DNA from: Pseudo-nitzschia pungens
Lineage: Eukaryota > Bacillariophyta > Bacillariophyceae > Bacillariales > Bacillariaceae
Direction: 5' to 3'
DNA: 64,000 nt
Assembly (NCBI GenBank): GCA_037355855.1
Contig: CM074758.1
Location: 3,073,001 to 3,137,000, forward strand
This document shows positions 1 to 10,320 of this stretch, in pieces (the stretch's first letter is position 1; the number at the start of each line of letters is the position of its first letter). The position numbers were made by a program, and so were the translations under genes. The notes beneath the pieces are model-generated. The model did no database searches. It saw only the letters and a list, made by a program, of their open reading frames with translations, and was not told the DNA's origin.

Positions 1-1
1 A

Positions 2-238
2 TGCAAAGAACACGCGGATCGGATCCTTATCCTCATGAAATACACCCAGAAACTGGATGGTAGCAGCGCGCCCCTATCCAGAGTGGAAAAACTCACTATT
101 CTTCTACACTCCTTTCCATCTGCGTGGATCGAGAGCTATGGAATCATCCACAGTGGAATTCAAGAAGACACCACAGTACAACACATTGTGGATCATATGA
201 GCTGTCACGAGCGCCAAGCCAACAAGAAGAGCAACAAG
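2..238 (+). pseudogene. Gag fragment of an LTR retrotransposon, 5' part (outer, interrupted copy)
   Basis: This frame is open from the window edge and matches the middle of the complete gag at 709-1731: CKEHADR here against CKDHVNR there, then LTILLHSFP and HIVDHMS. The ATG at 35 is internal, not a true start. The frame is cut at 238 by insertion of a related element and resumes at 3178, after the 5-bp duplication ACAAG. The capsid-like region of the outer copy is therefore split, and its beginning lies outside the window. Role (family knowledge): structural protein of retrotransposon particles. Confidence 0.8.
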
Positions 239-539
239 TGTAACATGCTGGCGTAGCCGTGTTACGAAGGGCTCTAAATGATTATTGAATCCCGCATGTA
301 CTCCAATATATATGGTATTCATGTATGTATGTTTGGTATATATACACATACAACGGATACTGACAAATATCAAGATAAATATCAAGAGTCTTTATGACTC
401 GCTGATAATCTTCGCTCATTCATTTCATACTCAAGAAATCATTCCCATCTCGTAAAGTATTCAACCATCACAATTTTATAATTATTCTTTATTAAAATAC
501 CTCTATCGCGTACCACTCCATCTAATTCTACCCTACAGT
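239..539 (+). repeat. 5' LTR of the gag-only element
   Basis: Nearly identical to 2865-3172 from TGTAACATGCTGG through CCACTCCATCTAATTCTACCC. The last shared base is the T at 539. The terminal GTTACA seen in the other two LTR copies is replaced here by AATTAC. The polymerase II start and poly(A) signals expected in an LTR cannot be placed by eye. Confidence 0.88.
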
Positions 540-708
540 AATTACTGATAAGAATCGATCAAACGCCAAAGCGATCGCAATTCCAATACGATCGAACGAA
601 ACGATCGATACCTACGAAAGACACACCGAATCGATCGAACTCTCCAAAAGAAAGCAATTCAAACCTCCGATCGATCGATACGATCGAACTATACGAATCA
701 AAACAACC

Positions 709-1731
709 ATGGCAGGACTTTACAGAGATCCTCCAATCCCTTACAAGAGAGCCTTCGACAGCTCCAATCCCAAGCTTGTTACACTAACAGTTTACAACGC
801 TGAAGACCAAGAAGACAGCGTCAAAGTCCCTCTATTCACCAACACAGGAGGACTAGAAGAACTCCTACACACAGAAGAAGCCTTCCAAAACGCAGCAGAA
901 GACCTTGATATATCAGCAACTAAATACATCAAATACTTTGGCCGATGTCTATCTGTTAACGCCCAAACCAAGTGGAGGTCCTTAACGAGACAAGGATATC
1001 CACAAACACTAAATGGATACAAGCGAGCAATTTCAGCCTTTATCAAGCAAGAACATTGCAGTGCCGAAGATGCAAAGGACATCATGCATACTTACCTCCG
1101 AAGCGCCGAATGCAAGAAATCCAGCAACACTTCATGCAAAGACCATGTAAACCGAATGGAACAGCTCTTCAAATACACTGCAAAACTACAAGGCTTTGCA
1201 GCTGATTTAAACCAACTACAACAGATGACCATCCTGCTCCACAGCTTTCCAAATGAATGGATTGAAGACTACTGCAGAATCCACAGAGGAGTCCGACCAC
1301 AAACAACTGCGCAATTTATAGTGGACCATATGAGCTCCCTCGATCGGTTGAGCAAGAATAACTCCACCGACAATCCATACGATTCCGATATCAACAGCGT
1401 GAACAATCAGTCATACGATTCAAACGCCGACAACAATTCGGACGCTGAAAACAACAGCAATACCAGCAAACGCAAGTACAACAACCCTTGCAGAATTGCA
1501 GGACACGACCATGATTGGTCTGAATGTCCAAGAAATAAATATTCCAAAAGAAATAAGAGCAATAGCAGCAACAACAGCACTGCTTCGGCTCCTAGCAATG
1601 AAAATGGCAGCACTGCTGCTTCCAATGAAGCCTTCCAAGCTTACATCAAGCAAGCAATGGATTCCTATTGCATGGAACATGGCGGACGTGTCGAAAGAAA
1701 CTTCGATGGCAGTCCTACGTGGCAACCATAG
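709..1731 (+). CDS. Gag-like protein of the gag-only LTR element
   Basis: This 340-residue protein starts at ATG 709, about 170 bp after the left LTR. Residues about 60-230 form a helical region containing TILLHSFPNEW and FIVDHMSS, which is repeated in the outer gag fragment. Residues about 225-260 are rich in Asn and Ser. A Cys/His motif follows, CRIAGHDHDWSEC (C-x4-H-x-H-x4-C), most simply a variant nucleic-acid-binding zinc knuckle, then a basic N/K/S stretch. This is the usual capsid plus nucleocapsid order of Gag. There is no protease, RT or integrase in any frame downstream before the right LTR. The role in RNA packaging is inferred from family knowledge. Confidence 0.8.
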   Translation: MAGLYRDPPIPYKRAFDSSNPKLVTLTVYNAEDQEDSVKVPLFTNTGGLEELLHTEEAFQNAAEDLDISATKYIKYFGRCLSVNAQTKWRSLTRQGYPQTLNGYKRAISAFIKQEHCSAEDAKDIMHTYLRSAECKKSSNTSCKDHVNRMEQLFKYTAKLQGFAADLNQLQQMTILLHSFPNEWIEDYCRIHRGVRPQTTAQFIVDHMSSLDRLSKNNSTDNPYDSDINSVNNQSYDSNADNNSDAENNSNTSKRKYNNPCRIAGHDHDWSECPRNKYSKRNKSNSSNNSTASAPSNENGSTAASNEAFQAYIKQAMDSYCMEHGGRVERNFDGSPTWQP

Positions 1732-2864
1732 CCACTCAAACCAAACAACAAACAAAAGGATCACGAATCCAGGATCATGATATCCACCGCACCGTGCCTT
1801 CAGCGCCACTGGCCCTGATTGCCAGTACAGCACTGCTGTCTGGGATGACGCATGGAGGAGAACTCCCAGAAAGGAGGGAAGGAACCTACAGAGATGAGCC
1901 CTGTTGCAACAAAACAAAATGTTCGAACTAAAATCAAAGCGCTCAAGACCGATCCAACGTGACGGCGACAATCAACCAAATAAAATAAAAGATTCAAAGA
2001 TGGCACATACATATAATCGCAATAAAGATCTGGACGCAGATCGGTTCGGACGCAAACCAGATTGCAATGGGTACAGACGCTAACGCCATGAATCATGAAT
2101 CAATCAATCAAATCGAATCGAATCATATATCGATATCGATATCGATAAGGGTACAGACGCAAAACAAATAAAGGGTACAGCAGCAACAACAAGGCCAACC
2201 TTGTTCCGGACAAACAAAGAGTCCACAGGGAGCTTCAGAACTAATAGAGCAATTCCACAAAATACATATTCAAAACCCACAGAGGTGCTCTGGAGTTACG
2301 AAAACTCAAACCTCCAGTAGACTGCTGCAAATACACCCATAAAGACCGGCAAAGTATCCGGCAAATCGCAACTGAATTTCCATATCGAGTCAATATAAAA
2401 CTAACAATGCGCCCCTTCTCTGCTTTAACAAATCGCAGATACGGCAAGCAACCCATCCAACGCTCGGCTTTTCACCTACCTAACTCCTATTCCCACAGGA
2501 GGTGTTTTTATGCCTACCAAGAGCAACTGATTTCGACATCGATTTCCAATCAACCGAATTTATAATCAGCTCCACTACCCCGAGAGGTACATCACAGTTG
2601 GGGGAGGAAAAGAATTTTCTTCGACTCTTTTTATATTTTTACCATGTCTTTCCGACCCTTCTCAAGAACAAGAAACAAATCTTCGATTTTCAGTATCACG
2701 AAGAACCTTCTTCAATCCCGGTTCAATCTACATTGCCATATATCTTCCAAAATATCTCAAATGGCATATATCATTGAATGTTTATCAACTTCAACTGGCA
2801 CTACTCAACTCCGAACCTATTCTATTGAACCACATGCAAACTTCACCTAATCATTGGGGAACTA
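1732..2864 (+). other. Non-coding 3' internal region of the gag-only element
   Basis: No convincing coding frame is seen on either strand. The region holds several copies of GGGTACAGACGC or GGTACAGACGC (about 2020-2180) and a run of ATCGATATCGATATCGAT near 2130. It ends ATTGGGGAACTA just before the right LTR, where a polypurine tract is expected. The last ~130 bp are matched at 33092-33239. Confidence 0.6.
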
Positions 2865-3172
2865 TGTAACATGCTGGCGTAGCCGTGTTACGAAGGGCTC
2901 TAAATGATTATTGAATCCCGCATGTACTCCAATATATATGGTATTCATGTATGTATGTTTGGTATATATACACATACAATGGATACTGACAAATATCAAG
3001 ATAAATATCAAGAGTCTTTATGACTCGCTGATAATCTTCGCTCATTCATTTCATACTCAAGAAATCATTCCCATCTCGTAAAGTATTCAACCATCACAAT
3101 TTTATAATTATTCTTTATTAAAAATACCTCTATCGCGTACCACTCCATCTAATTCTACCCTACAGTGTTACA
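2865..3172 (+). repeat. 3' LTR of the gag-only element
   Basis: 308 bp, beginning TGTAACATG and ending CAGTGTTACA, so the ends form a TGTAACA/TGTTACA inverted repeat. It is followed by ACAAG, the second copy of the target duplication. Confidence 0.9.
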
Positions 3173-3444
3173 ACAAGAACAACAACAAACAACACCAGAA
3201 GCGCTCGAACAATTCCAACAGCAATAACCACAACTCGCACAAGCGCAACTCGCACAACCACAAGGGAAACAACAGCAAGAAGAAATCCAACCCTTGTAGG
3301 ATCCCGGGCCATAATCATGATTGGTCTGAGTGTCCAAAGAACCGGTTTTCCAAGAACTACAACAAGGGCTTTGGAAACAACCAACAAACTGAGTCCTTCC
3401 ATACTCACACTCAGGCTCTCATGATGGCTAGCGTAGCTAGCTAG
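3173..3444 (+). pseudogene. Gag fragment, 3' part of the interrupted outer copy
   Basis: This continues the frame that stops at 238. It is an Asn/His/Lys-rich stretch, then CRIPGHNHDWSEC, the same Cys/His motif as in the inner Gag, then a tail ending at TAG 3442-3444. The last residues are encoded by the start of the following LTR-like repeat. Splitting by the inner element makes the outer gag non-functional. Confidence 0.75.
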
Positions 3445-3743
3445 CAGTCACGATTGAATAATTAACCGAATCCCATATGGGAATCGAATATTATATATTC
3501 AGTCATGAATACATTGGATATGTGTTCTAACTATTATGGTCGAGTCCCAGACAGGTGATATATGCCTAATCGTGGGAATCGACAATGAATCAACATTTAT
3601 GGCAGAGCATGCCAAAATGTGGCTATGCTCGCGACCTCAAATTTTATATGTCTCCATTCACAATTCACGTAACAATATCTCGTAAAGTATCTAAACATTC
3701 ACAATTTCATACCACTCCAAAATTTCTACTCTAGACCGTAACA
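3422..3743 (+). repeat. LTR-like repeat of the outer gag element (diverged relative)
   Basis: It starts TGATGGCTAGCGTAGC and ends ACCGTAACA. Its second half shares ATCTCGTAAAGTAT, CACAATTT and CCACTCCA in the same order as the inner LTRs, so it is the 3' LTR of a related subfamily. The gag frame runs about 22 bp into it. No second copy is in view because the element starts before the window. Confidence 0.6.
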
Positions 3744-4936
3744 CTGCTGGATGTAAAACTCAGTTCATTGAACTGATATCGCAGTGCCTCCAATGGATCC
3801 TTTGGACATCGGACACTGATACGAATGGGACATTTGATGCAGGTCTCCTTCCTCTGACACTGTAGATGGAGGAACTGTAATATCAGAATTAAGCTGGTGG
3901 TGGTTGTGGAGTAAGGGGGGAGACAGGTCCCTATAGCTGCGGTTGTTGAAATGGAGTTTTTTTCGAATTTTTGAGCTAATTTTGTGGCCCGATGTAAGAA
4001 AAGGCTCGGCGCGCAATATAAGTCATGTTGGGTACCATTGGAAAGCTCGTGACCTTGCCATTTTGGTCCCAGAGTATAAAATAGTGTCCAACCAACGCTG
4101 TTAGAATGATTACAGTTGGACCAAACAGTGGACTTTTTGCTGTTGCTCTAGCTCATTATCTGTCCCTGGAAACCCGGTGAGTTTAGCCACTAAACCCTTA
4201 CTCAAAATGTAGATAATTTTTTAAATACAAAGTACGAGGTACCAGTAAGATTTCTAGTAGTACGTGGTTATTACAAGTAAGGTTTACTTCGTACTTCGTA
4301 CGGTACATTACTTCGTACTAATCACGAAAAGGAAGTAAGGAACCTTACTCGTACTTTTAACCGTAAGATACTTGTACCCTGGTAGAATTTTTTTCCGTTC
4401 GCACTCATGGCCAATATCGAACCACAAAACGTAATACAGCAAGTTAATCGCTATCAGTACGGTACGAACCACGATGTTTGTACTCTGGGCAAGTATTTTC
4501 GCGATAGTGATAAGCCCTCAATGAAAAGCGTCATCACAAAATTGGCCATTGAAAATGCTGCAACCTTGACTGTGATGTTGCGATAGTCCCTCCTCTTCGT
4601 TCGACTTCAGACAAAATAATTTTAGAATAAACAACGTTCCAATGGAAAAATGCATACCGTACGAACGCTTTGAACTGATGAGATCATTCTTCTGATCCAT
4701 CGCAGACATTGAATTAGTTGTTCTTCACTCGACCTGAACCAAAACAACTTTGTTGTTGGATCGAATCAGACATGACAGTTACTTCGTGAATGCGGGATAA
4801 CAGTTACTTCGTGAATAGCGTTTATGTGAAATCGTAACATGATCAATTTTAATACATCGAAACATCTATTTTTCAACTTTCTTCAAGTCGTTGCCTCTGT
4901 CTATTATATACATATCGTTTTGCTGCGTCGTACAAT
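3744..4936. other. Intergenic spacer
   Basis: No supported gene. On the minus strand, 3766-3870 can be read as a short Cys-containing peptide (CIKCPIR...RCPKDPLEALRY) without start or continuation; it may be a coding relic. From 4220 to 4390 the sequence is dense in TACTTCGTA, GGTAAG and GTACGG motifs that recur in other spacers. Confidence 0.5.
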
Positions 4937-5972
4937 CTAGAGTGCCTTCATTCCCATGATGCCACGCAATTGCTCGAAGATGACAAGCTGGAGGGTGGTG
5001 GTCGGAGCAAATCGAGACCAGATAGGCATGAATCCACGCCAGAATGTGAGGGGACCTTCTTGTGTGGCAATCTTCATGGCACAGTCAAGAGCGTTGTTGT
5101 AAATCTTCGCATCGGCAGGTTGGTTCATTAATCGAGTACGAACCATGTCGAAAGGAGAGACAGTGCAAGTCATAAAAAAACCAGCGGCGACAGCAGACAA
5201 AAACTGCGTAGGGAGGGCCTTCTTCGAGAGACCAGTTGTGGCAACGACAACCTCTTTAGTTTGGTCGTAGCACGCCATCTTCGTCCCATTCAAGACCATG
5301 GCACGAGCGATGTTGGAGTCAATTCCACGGTAAAATCCACCAATACCTTGGTTGGCCATAAGGTCTCCAGCGGTTTTCATGATGGATGGAACTTCCTTTC
5401 CGGAAGCGGTCATCATCTTTGTCTTAAGGACATCGAAAGGATTTCCGGCAAGACTTCCGATGGCACCAGCGGCACTTCCGGCGAGGAACTTCTTGTAGAA
5501 GGGGGCGCTGGCATCGTTAGCTCCGAACAAAATCTTGGTAGGCTCATAAAGACCAAGACGAAGGGAAGTGTACGATGCTTCACGAAGCCACGCGGCATTG
5601 ACTCCCTTCCAGAGGGCGGTGAATCCCTCATCAGACATAACCTTCTTCACGGTTCCTCCCATACCAAGGGCAGAGTACTCAGATGAAACCTGAATACGGG
5701 TTTTAACGACATCAATTGGATGAATGAAAGAAACCTGTTGATACCATCGGATGAAAGAGAGCAAAAGCGAGAGGCTGCTTGGTCAGAGAGTCGATTTAAT
5801 TATCTATGGAATATCCCAATTCGTTGCCAAAGGAGCACGATGTAACGTTTGCACCACACTTCCAACGTACCGTAATAACAGCAGAAGTCCCAGCCATTCC
5901 TACTTGAGTAAGTAGACCGGGAGCAGCGGCAGCCGAAGTTGCAAGAGGCATGTTTTGGTTTTTCACACTCAT
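4937..5972 (-). CDS. Mitochondrial carrier family protein (two exons)
   Basis: Exon 1 is 5871-5972 (ATG at 5972) and exon 2 is 4937-5734. The intron, 5735-5870 (136 bp), reads GTACGT...CAACAG. The joined frame is 900 bp, 299 residues, the usual size for this family. It has the three repeats of the solute carrier 25 fold with signature motifs PIDVVK (~40), PFDVLK (~133) and PFDMVR (~228), each followed by T and R or K. Family members exchange metabolites across the inner mitochondrial membrane through six helices. The motifs suggest the dicarboxylate/oxoglutarate/uncoupling-protein branch, but the substrate cannot be assigned. An in-frame upstream ATG (6086) would add a 38-residue leader; I prefer 5972 from family length. 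Confidence 0.88.
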
Positions 5973-7663
5973 TTTGATGTACGAATTCGTATTTTTTGTG
6001 CTTGACGGCTTTTGAACTTTATGACCTTCTAATGGAATTGGGGAAATTTTGATGGATATGATGTAATCTCGTAGATGCCGCGCCAACGGTCCTCACGAAC
6101 CGATCCCCTTTAATGCACATAGCGTTTTCCGGATCGCCGCGAGAACCAGCGAACAACGATATATACATACATGATTAATATTATGTTAGAAAATGGTGCC
6201 ACGTCATTCACAACGTTGGTCGCGAATTATTAGTCACTTATAGCTGAGATCCGCTAAAAGACACGTTGGTCACACGTCAACCCTATTGTATGGATGAGTG
6301 TGCCGGAACCAAACATTTTTTATGAACAAAAGTAACGAAACAGTGGAGAAAAAGCTTCTGACCTACACCTCCTAGCTAAAAGGTTTGAAGATGGACAGAC
6401 AAAACTTCCCTCAAAACCACGATTGAACAGTAAGGTTACAGTAAAATCTTACGGTGTTGGTATAGCATCATTATTTCAGAAATGAAAGAAGTGACCCTTT
6501 TTGGATATAGTGTGAGTAGTAGAGGCTCAACGGCCAGCTTACGTACAGTCAAAACTCAACCGATATTTTGTATCCACTATTTGGTAGGTAAGGCTTACGC
6601 AAATACTTCGTACCGCCGTAAACCCCCTGCCATAAAATACGCACTTGAGAGAAGAACAGCTGCTGAAAACGTCGCCTCAAACTTCGCTGGAAATAGCGTT
6701 CGATCGCGCCAAACAAGGCACAACTTCTGCCGGCGTTAAGAAGATTTGAACCGGTACTTTGCGCTCTTCAATTTCTCAACCACTGAAATAAAAAATACGA
6801 AGTAACCTTAAGGTTAACCTTACTTCGTAATGAGTCATTCCCGAAAACATATTTCGCATATCGTTTAGTCGCGGCGGTGCCCAAAATCGACGCATACTGT
6901 ATGCTAGAGCAACCGTAACTTCTAAAGTATTGATCCAATAGCAAAAAGCAATAGCTTGTTAGAAAGCTCTTACTATCCTCTTTCAATAGGTATATGGTTC
7001 TACAGACTTTAGAGCTGGTCTTGTTGTTGCAAATACTCAACCAAGTTGACACATGTATATTTGAGCTGCCGCCAATTCTGGGCATCCTTTTCTACTAGTA
7101 AAGACTCATTCGACAAAAAAAATTCCTATTGGTCAAGAATACTGTTCGATAAGCTTACTTTGTACGTCGTAGATTGTGGAAGGGAAGGAAAAGAAGCGCA
7201 CCAGAATGAATCATCTCTTTCATGAGAAAATGAGTAAAATAATTTGACTAAATGGAGTAACCTTACCAGGTACAGGTAACAATCTAACCGGAATCGAAAC
7301 AATATATTTTTAGTCCAATGAGCCTCTCTAGTAGTAGAAAAACCATGCACAGAATTGGCAGTAGAACATTCACACACATTTTTTGCAAATAAAAACGTCT
7401 CTTTTTGGCGCAATACATGACAATTTAACGGTCAACGCCAGTTGGTGCCCATTTTTGACAATTTGGAATTCCAAATCCCACTTCAATACGGATCATCTAA
7501 AATTTTGATCAGTTTTTTTTAGATTTTTTGCTGAACCAGATTTTTTAAACAGTCAAGGGGCAACTACTAACCAAATTTGGTTCAGATCTTGCATATTTCG
7601 AATTAAATGATACTAAATCGTCTCCCAAAAACCTATATTTGTTATATGTGTGTTGACTGTTAT
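5973..7663. other. Intergenic spacer
   Basis: No supported gene on either strand. It is AT-rich with scattered GTAAGGTTAC-type motifs (6430, 6800-6830). A lone copy of GAGTCATTCCCGAAA at 6831 matches the terminal repeat of the MITE at 7664-8016. Confidence 0.5.
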
Positions 7664-8016
7664 TGAGTCATTCCCAAAATGGTCGTTACATAAATCAAAT
7701 AAGTAACCTCCAAGTTACTTATTTATGGTGCACCATAACGGCAATTTCTTAGAATTTTTGGACAGTTATGGTATTTTTTGGAATGTGGGTCAAATAAAAA
7801 CAGAAACTGTCAGTTGATGACCATCAGCGTGGGATTCATTTTGATTCAGTCAAGAATTCCTTACTTAAATTTTAAGTAGCTCCTTGGAGGGGTGCCTCGG
7901 AGGAGTGATCTAAGTAACTGGTTACTCAGATGACCGTTTTATATGGTTCCCAAAATGCAAAGTTTCATGTGTGGACCTACTTAAAAAATAAGTAATTCCA
8001 TTTCGGGAATGACTCA
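7664..8016. mobile_element. MITE-like element with 19-bp terminal inverted repeats
   Basis: The left end TGAGTCATTCCCAAAATGG pairs with the complement of the right end, TGAGTCATTCCCGAAATGG (18 of 19). TTAT lies on both sides (7660-7663 and 8017-8020), consistent with a target duplication. The 353-bp interior has no coding capacity and itself contains ATAAGTAACC-type sequence inverted near both ends. Superfamily is not assigned. Confidence 0.6.
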
Positions 8017-9917
8017 TTATGCCAAATATGTTTTTGGGAATGGCTCAAAAATGAGAGAGTAACAATTAAAAATAATACAAGTAGTAGTAAGAAATTACGA
8101 GTAAGTCTACTTCTAATAGTAAGATAGTACTTTGTAATTACTTGTATCTGTCAAAAAGTAAAATGGATCACGTCTGAGTGACAGATTGTTGCCTCACTAT
8201 CTGACCAAATACCTCCTCCCAGTAACAGAAACCTCCTCAACGCAAGAAGTTACAACTTATTTGTAAAGAGTATAAACTGACTGTTGACAACAACTCCTGT
8301 TGAAATTGGTGACTTATATCCATAGTTTTGGCCTCCGGTAGTGAGCCCTTTTGTCACCAAATCCCCAAAAATTGATCCAATTTGGAAAGTGTAGAAATTG
8401 GTACATTTTCCACACGCAACCATACCAACAAGTGACAGCATGTTGACCTCAAAATTCTTTGAATTTTTTTTCATCACCACTTCTGCCTTTTTGGTCCATC
8501 ATATTGTTATACCAAAACATCCATAATCTGCACTTTGTAACATCCCGACCTTGACAAACCTACTCCACCTGTCTTGTTGAACTTTATAGGTCATATTAGT
8601 GAAGTATTTCTATTGTCATCAAGGTCAGTTTCTACCTTCTGCTAATACAATTCCGTCCATCTGGTTTGATTTTTCTGTTTTATTGGTAGACTACACCTGG
8701 TATTTTTCTGATGTCTGGGAAAAAAGGCACAGGCAATAAGCCATACTAAGAATTGGCTCACGAGCTTGCAGTCTAGTCTTAACAAAATTGATATGCAACA
8801 TCCTGTACCTATCCATACCGTACCATCAGACCATTGTCATAAAATAATATGCACACAGTTTAACGGTGATGGTCCTTTTCTCTGACTTGGGGAAAAAAAT
8901 AGAAGTAAGGCCTTACTTAATTTTAATTCCAACCAATCAAATTCAACCATACAGTACCGTATATTATGGACAACAAGCTACATGCTAGAGTGTTTATGCT
9001 ACTACTACCACGGCGTACAGTCTGTAGGTACAATATGTACTGGAAGGATTGAATGCTACACTACAGTGCTATGCTACAGTCTACAGCGTTTCAGTATATT
9101 AAGATACTTCATATGAGACAGCAAGTCAAGTCTCTGTTCATTTGATAAAGCACAGCTCAGCATAGCTCCTCACTCTTTCTTTTCTTTCTCTAAAACAAAC
9201 ACACCATAATGCCCTCTGACAAGACTGATCTTATGTACCTCTAGGGAAGTAGATGTACAGTATCCAACTGTATGCAATAGAAAATGGACAGTATGATACT
9301 TTGTAGACTCACTGTTTGTCAGCACTCCTCCATGTACCACTGTTGTTACTGGTGTTGTTACTGTCCTCGTTCACGTTACACCACAGGGTTGTTATTGTTG
9401 ACCAAGCTCACCTGAAAGCTCAGCTCCCACTTCTCTTCTATCTCCTTAACTGAAGCACCTATCATACCTTCCCGTTTCAATTGATTTCTTTGTACCTTTA
9501 GGGGAGTATCTTTTAGTATCTGAGTGTATGCGATAGCACCCGAACAGTATCCTCTGTAGACTCATTTTTTGCTAGCACTTGATGTGCTGCTGCTGTTGTT
9601 ACTCTCTGTTGCCAACAGGCAATTAGTTTCATGTGCACCAATTTTTGGATGTTTTTAACAATGTGCATAAATTATGCATACAAAATGGGCATGTTTGTTT
9701 CCACAAAAGCAATAGTGGTGGAAAAACTAAACTTTTTGAGACCACAGTACACTAAAAACGTAGCTCCCTACAGCCAAAAACCTCAAATCCAAAATCCTGA
9801 CTATTGGTGCTAGATTACTACCAATTGTAGAGTATGATAAATTGCCACTTTTTCCCCTTCTTTTCTTGTCTTTACAGCTCAACTGTAACCATTCAAACCT
9901 GAGGTGTGGTTTATCCC
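8017..9917. other. Intergenic spacer with dispersed repeats
   Basis: No complete gene. It contains the repeat arm 8164-8325. There is also a loosely repeated pair at about 9230-9360 and 9490-9610 (TGTACCTCTAGGGAAGTA against TGTACCTTTAGGGGAGTA, each followed by a GTATGCAATAG/GTATGCGATAG-like string and TTGTAGACTCA/CTGTAGACTCA). Confidence 0.45.
8164..8325. repeat. Dispersed repeat, copy A (inverted relative to 27070-27225)
   Basis: Compared with the reverse complement of 27070-27225, it shares long blocks such as GTGACAGATTGTTGCCTCA, GTAAAGAGTATAAAC and TGTTGAAATTGGTGACTTA. On the minus strand both copies translate to a similar peptide containing SPISTGVV and LLGGGIWSD, so it may derive from a decayed coding sequence. 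Confidence 0.65.
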
Positions 9918-10320
9918 TTAATCGGATCCTACGGCCACAGCCGTATTTCGACCCATATTTCAGGGGTTCAAAAGAAAGTCTTAACTCTCTCCAATATTTA
10001 ATCTGATGTTATATTCTTATTCAGCATAAAATTTTGGTCTAGAAAACACTTTGTCAGGGGTCCGAACTCCCAATATTGGGTGCTCTAGGAGCAGCAGCAG
10101 CAGCGCGCTAATCACTATTTTGGCAATAGCCGTAAAAACTCAAATATTCATATCACCATGGGAATTAATTTAAACGAGGCACTTCCTGGCCACCAATTAC
10201 GGATCCGAGGACACCATTCTCTCCGTCTACTCAAGGGCTACAATCTGAGCCATTTGCGGCTCGATTCCTCCATAAACTGACGAGATTCGAACTGATTTTG
10301 TAATTCGGTATCGTTCCATC

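Larger units (their letters stand above)
239..3172 (+). mobile_element. Gag-only LTR retrotransposon inserted in a relative's gag
   Basis: Two direct repeats (239-539 and 2865-3172) enclose a single gag gene. The element starts TGTAACA and ends TGTTACA and is bordered by ACAAG at 234-238 and 3173-3177, a 5-bp target duplication. By eye the LTRs differ only at a few positions plus the last bases of the left one, so the insertion is fairly young. No protease, reverse transcriptase or integrase is present in the 1.1 kb after gag, so the element must be mobilised in trans. This resembles the gag-only terminal-repeat elements (TR-GAG) described in plants. A 3' remnant of the same family lies at 33092-33623. 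Confidence 0.9.
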
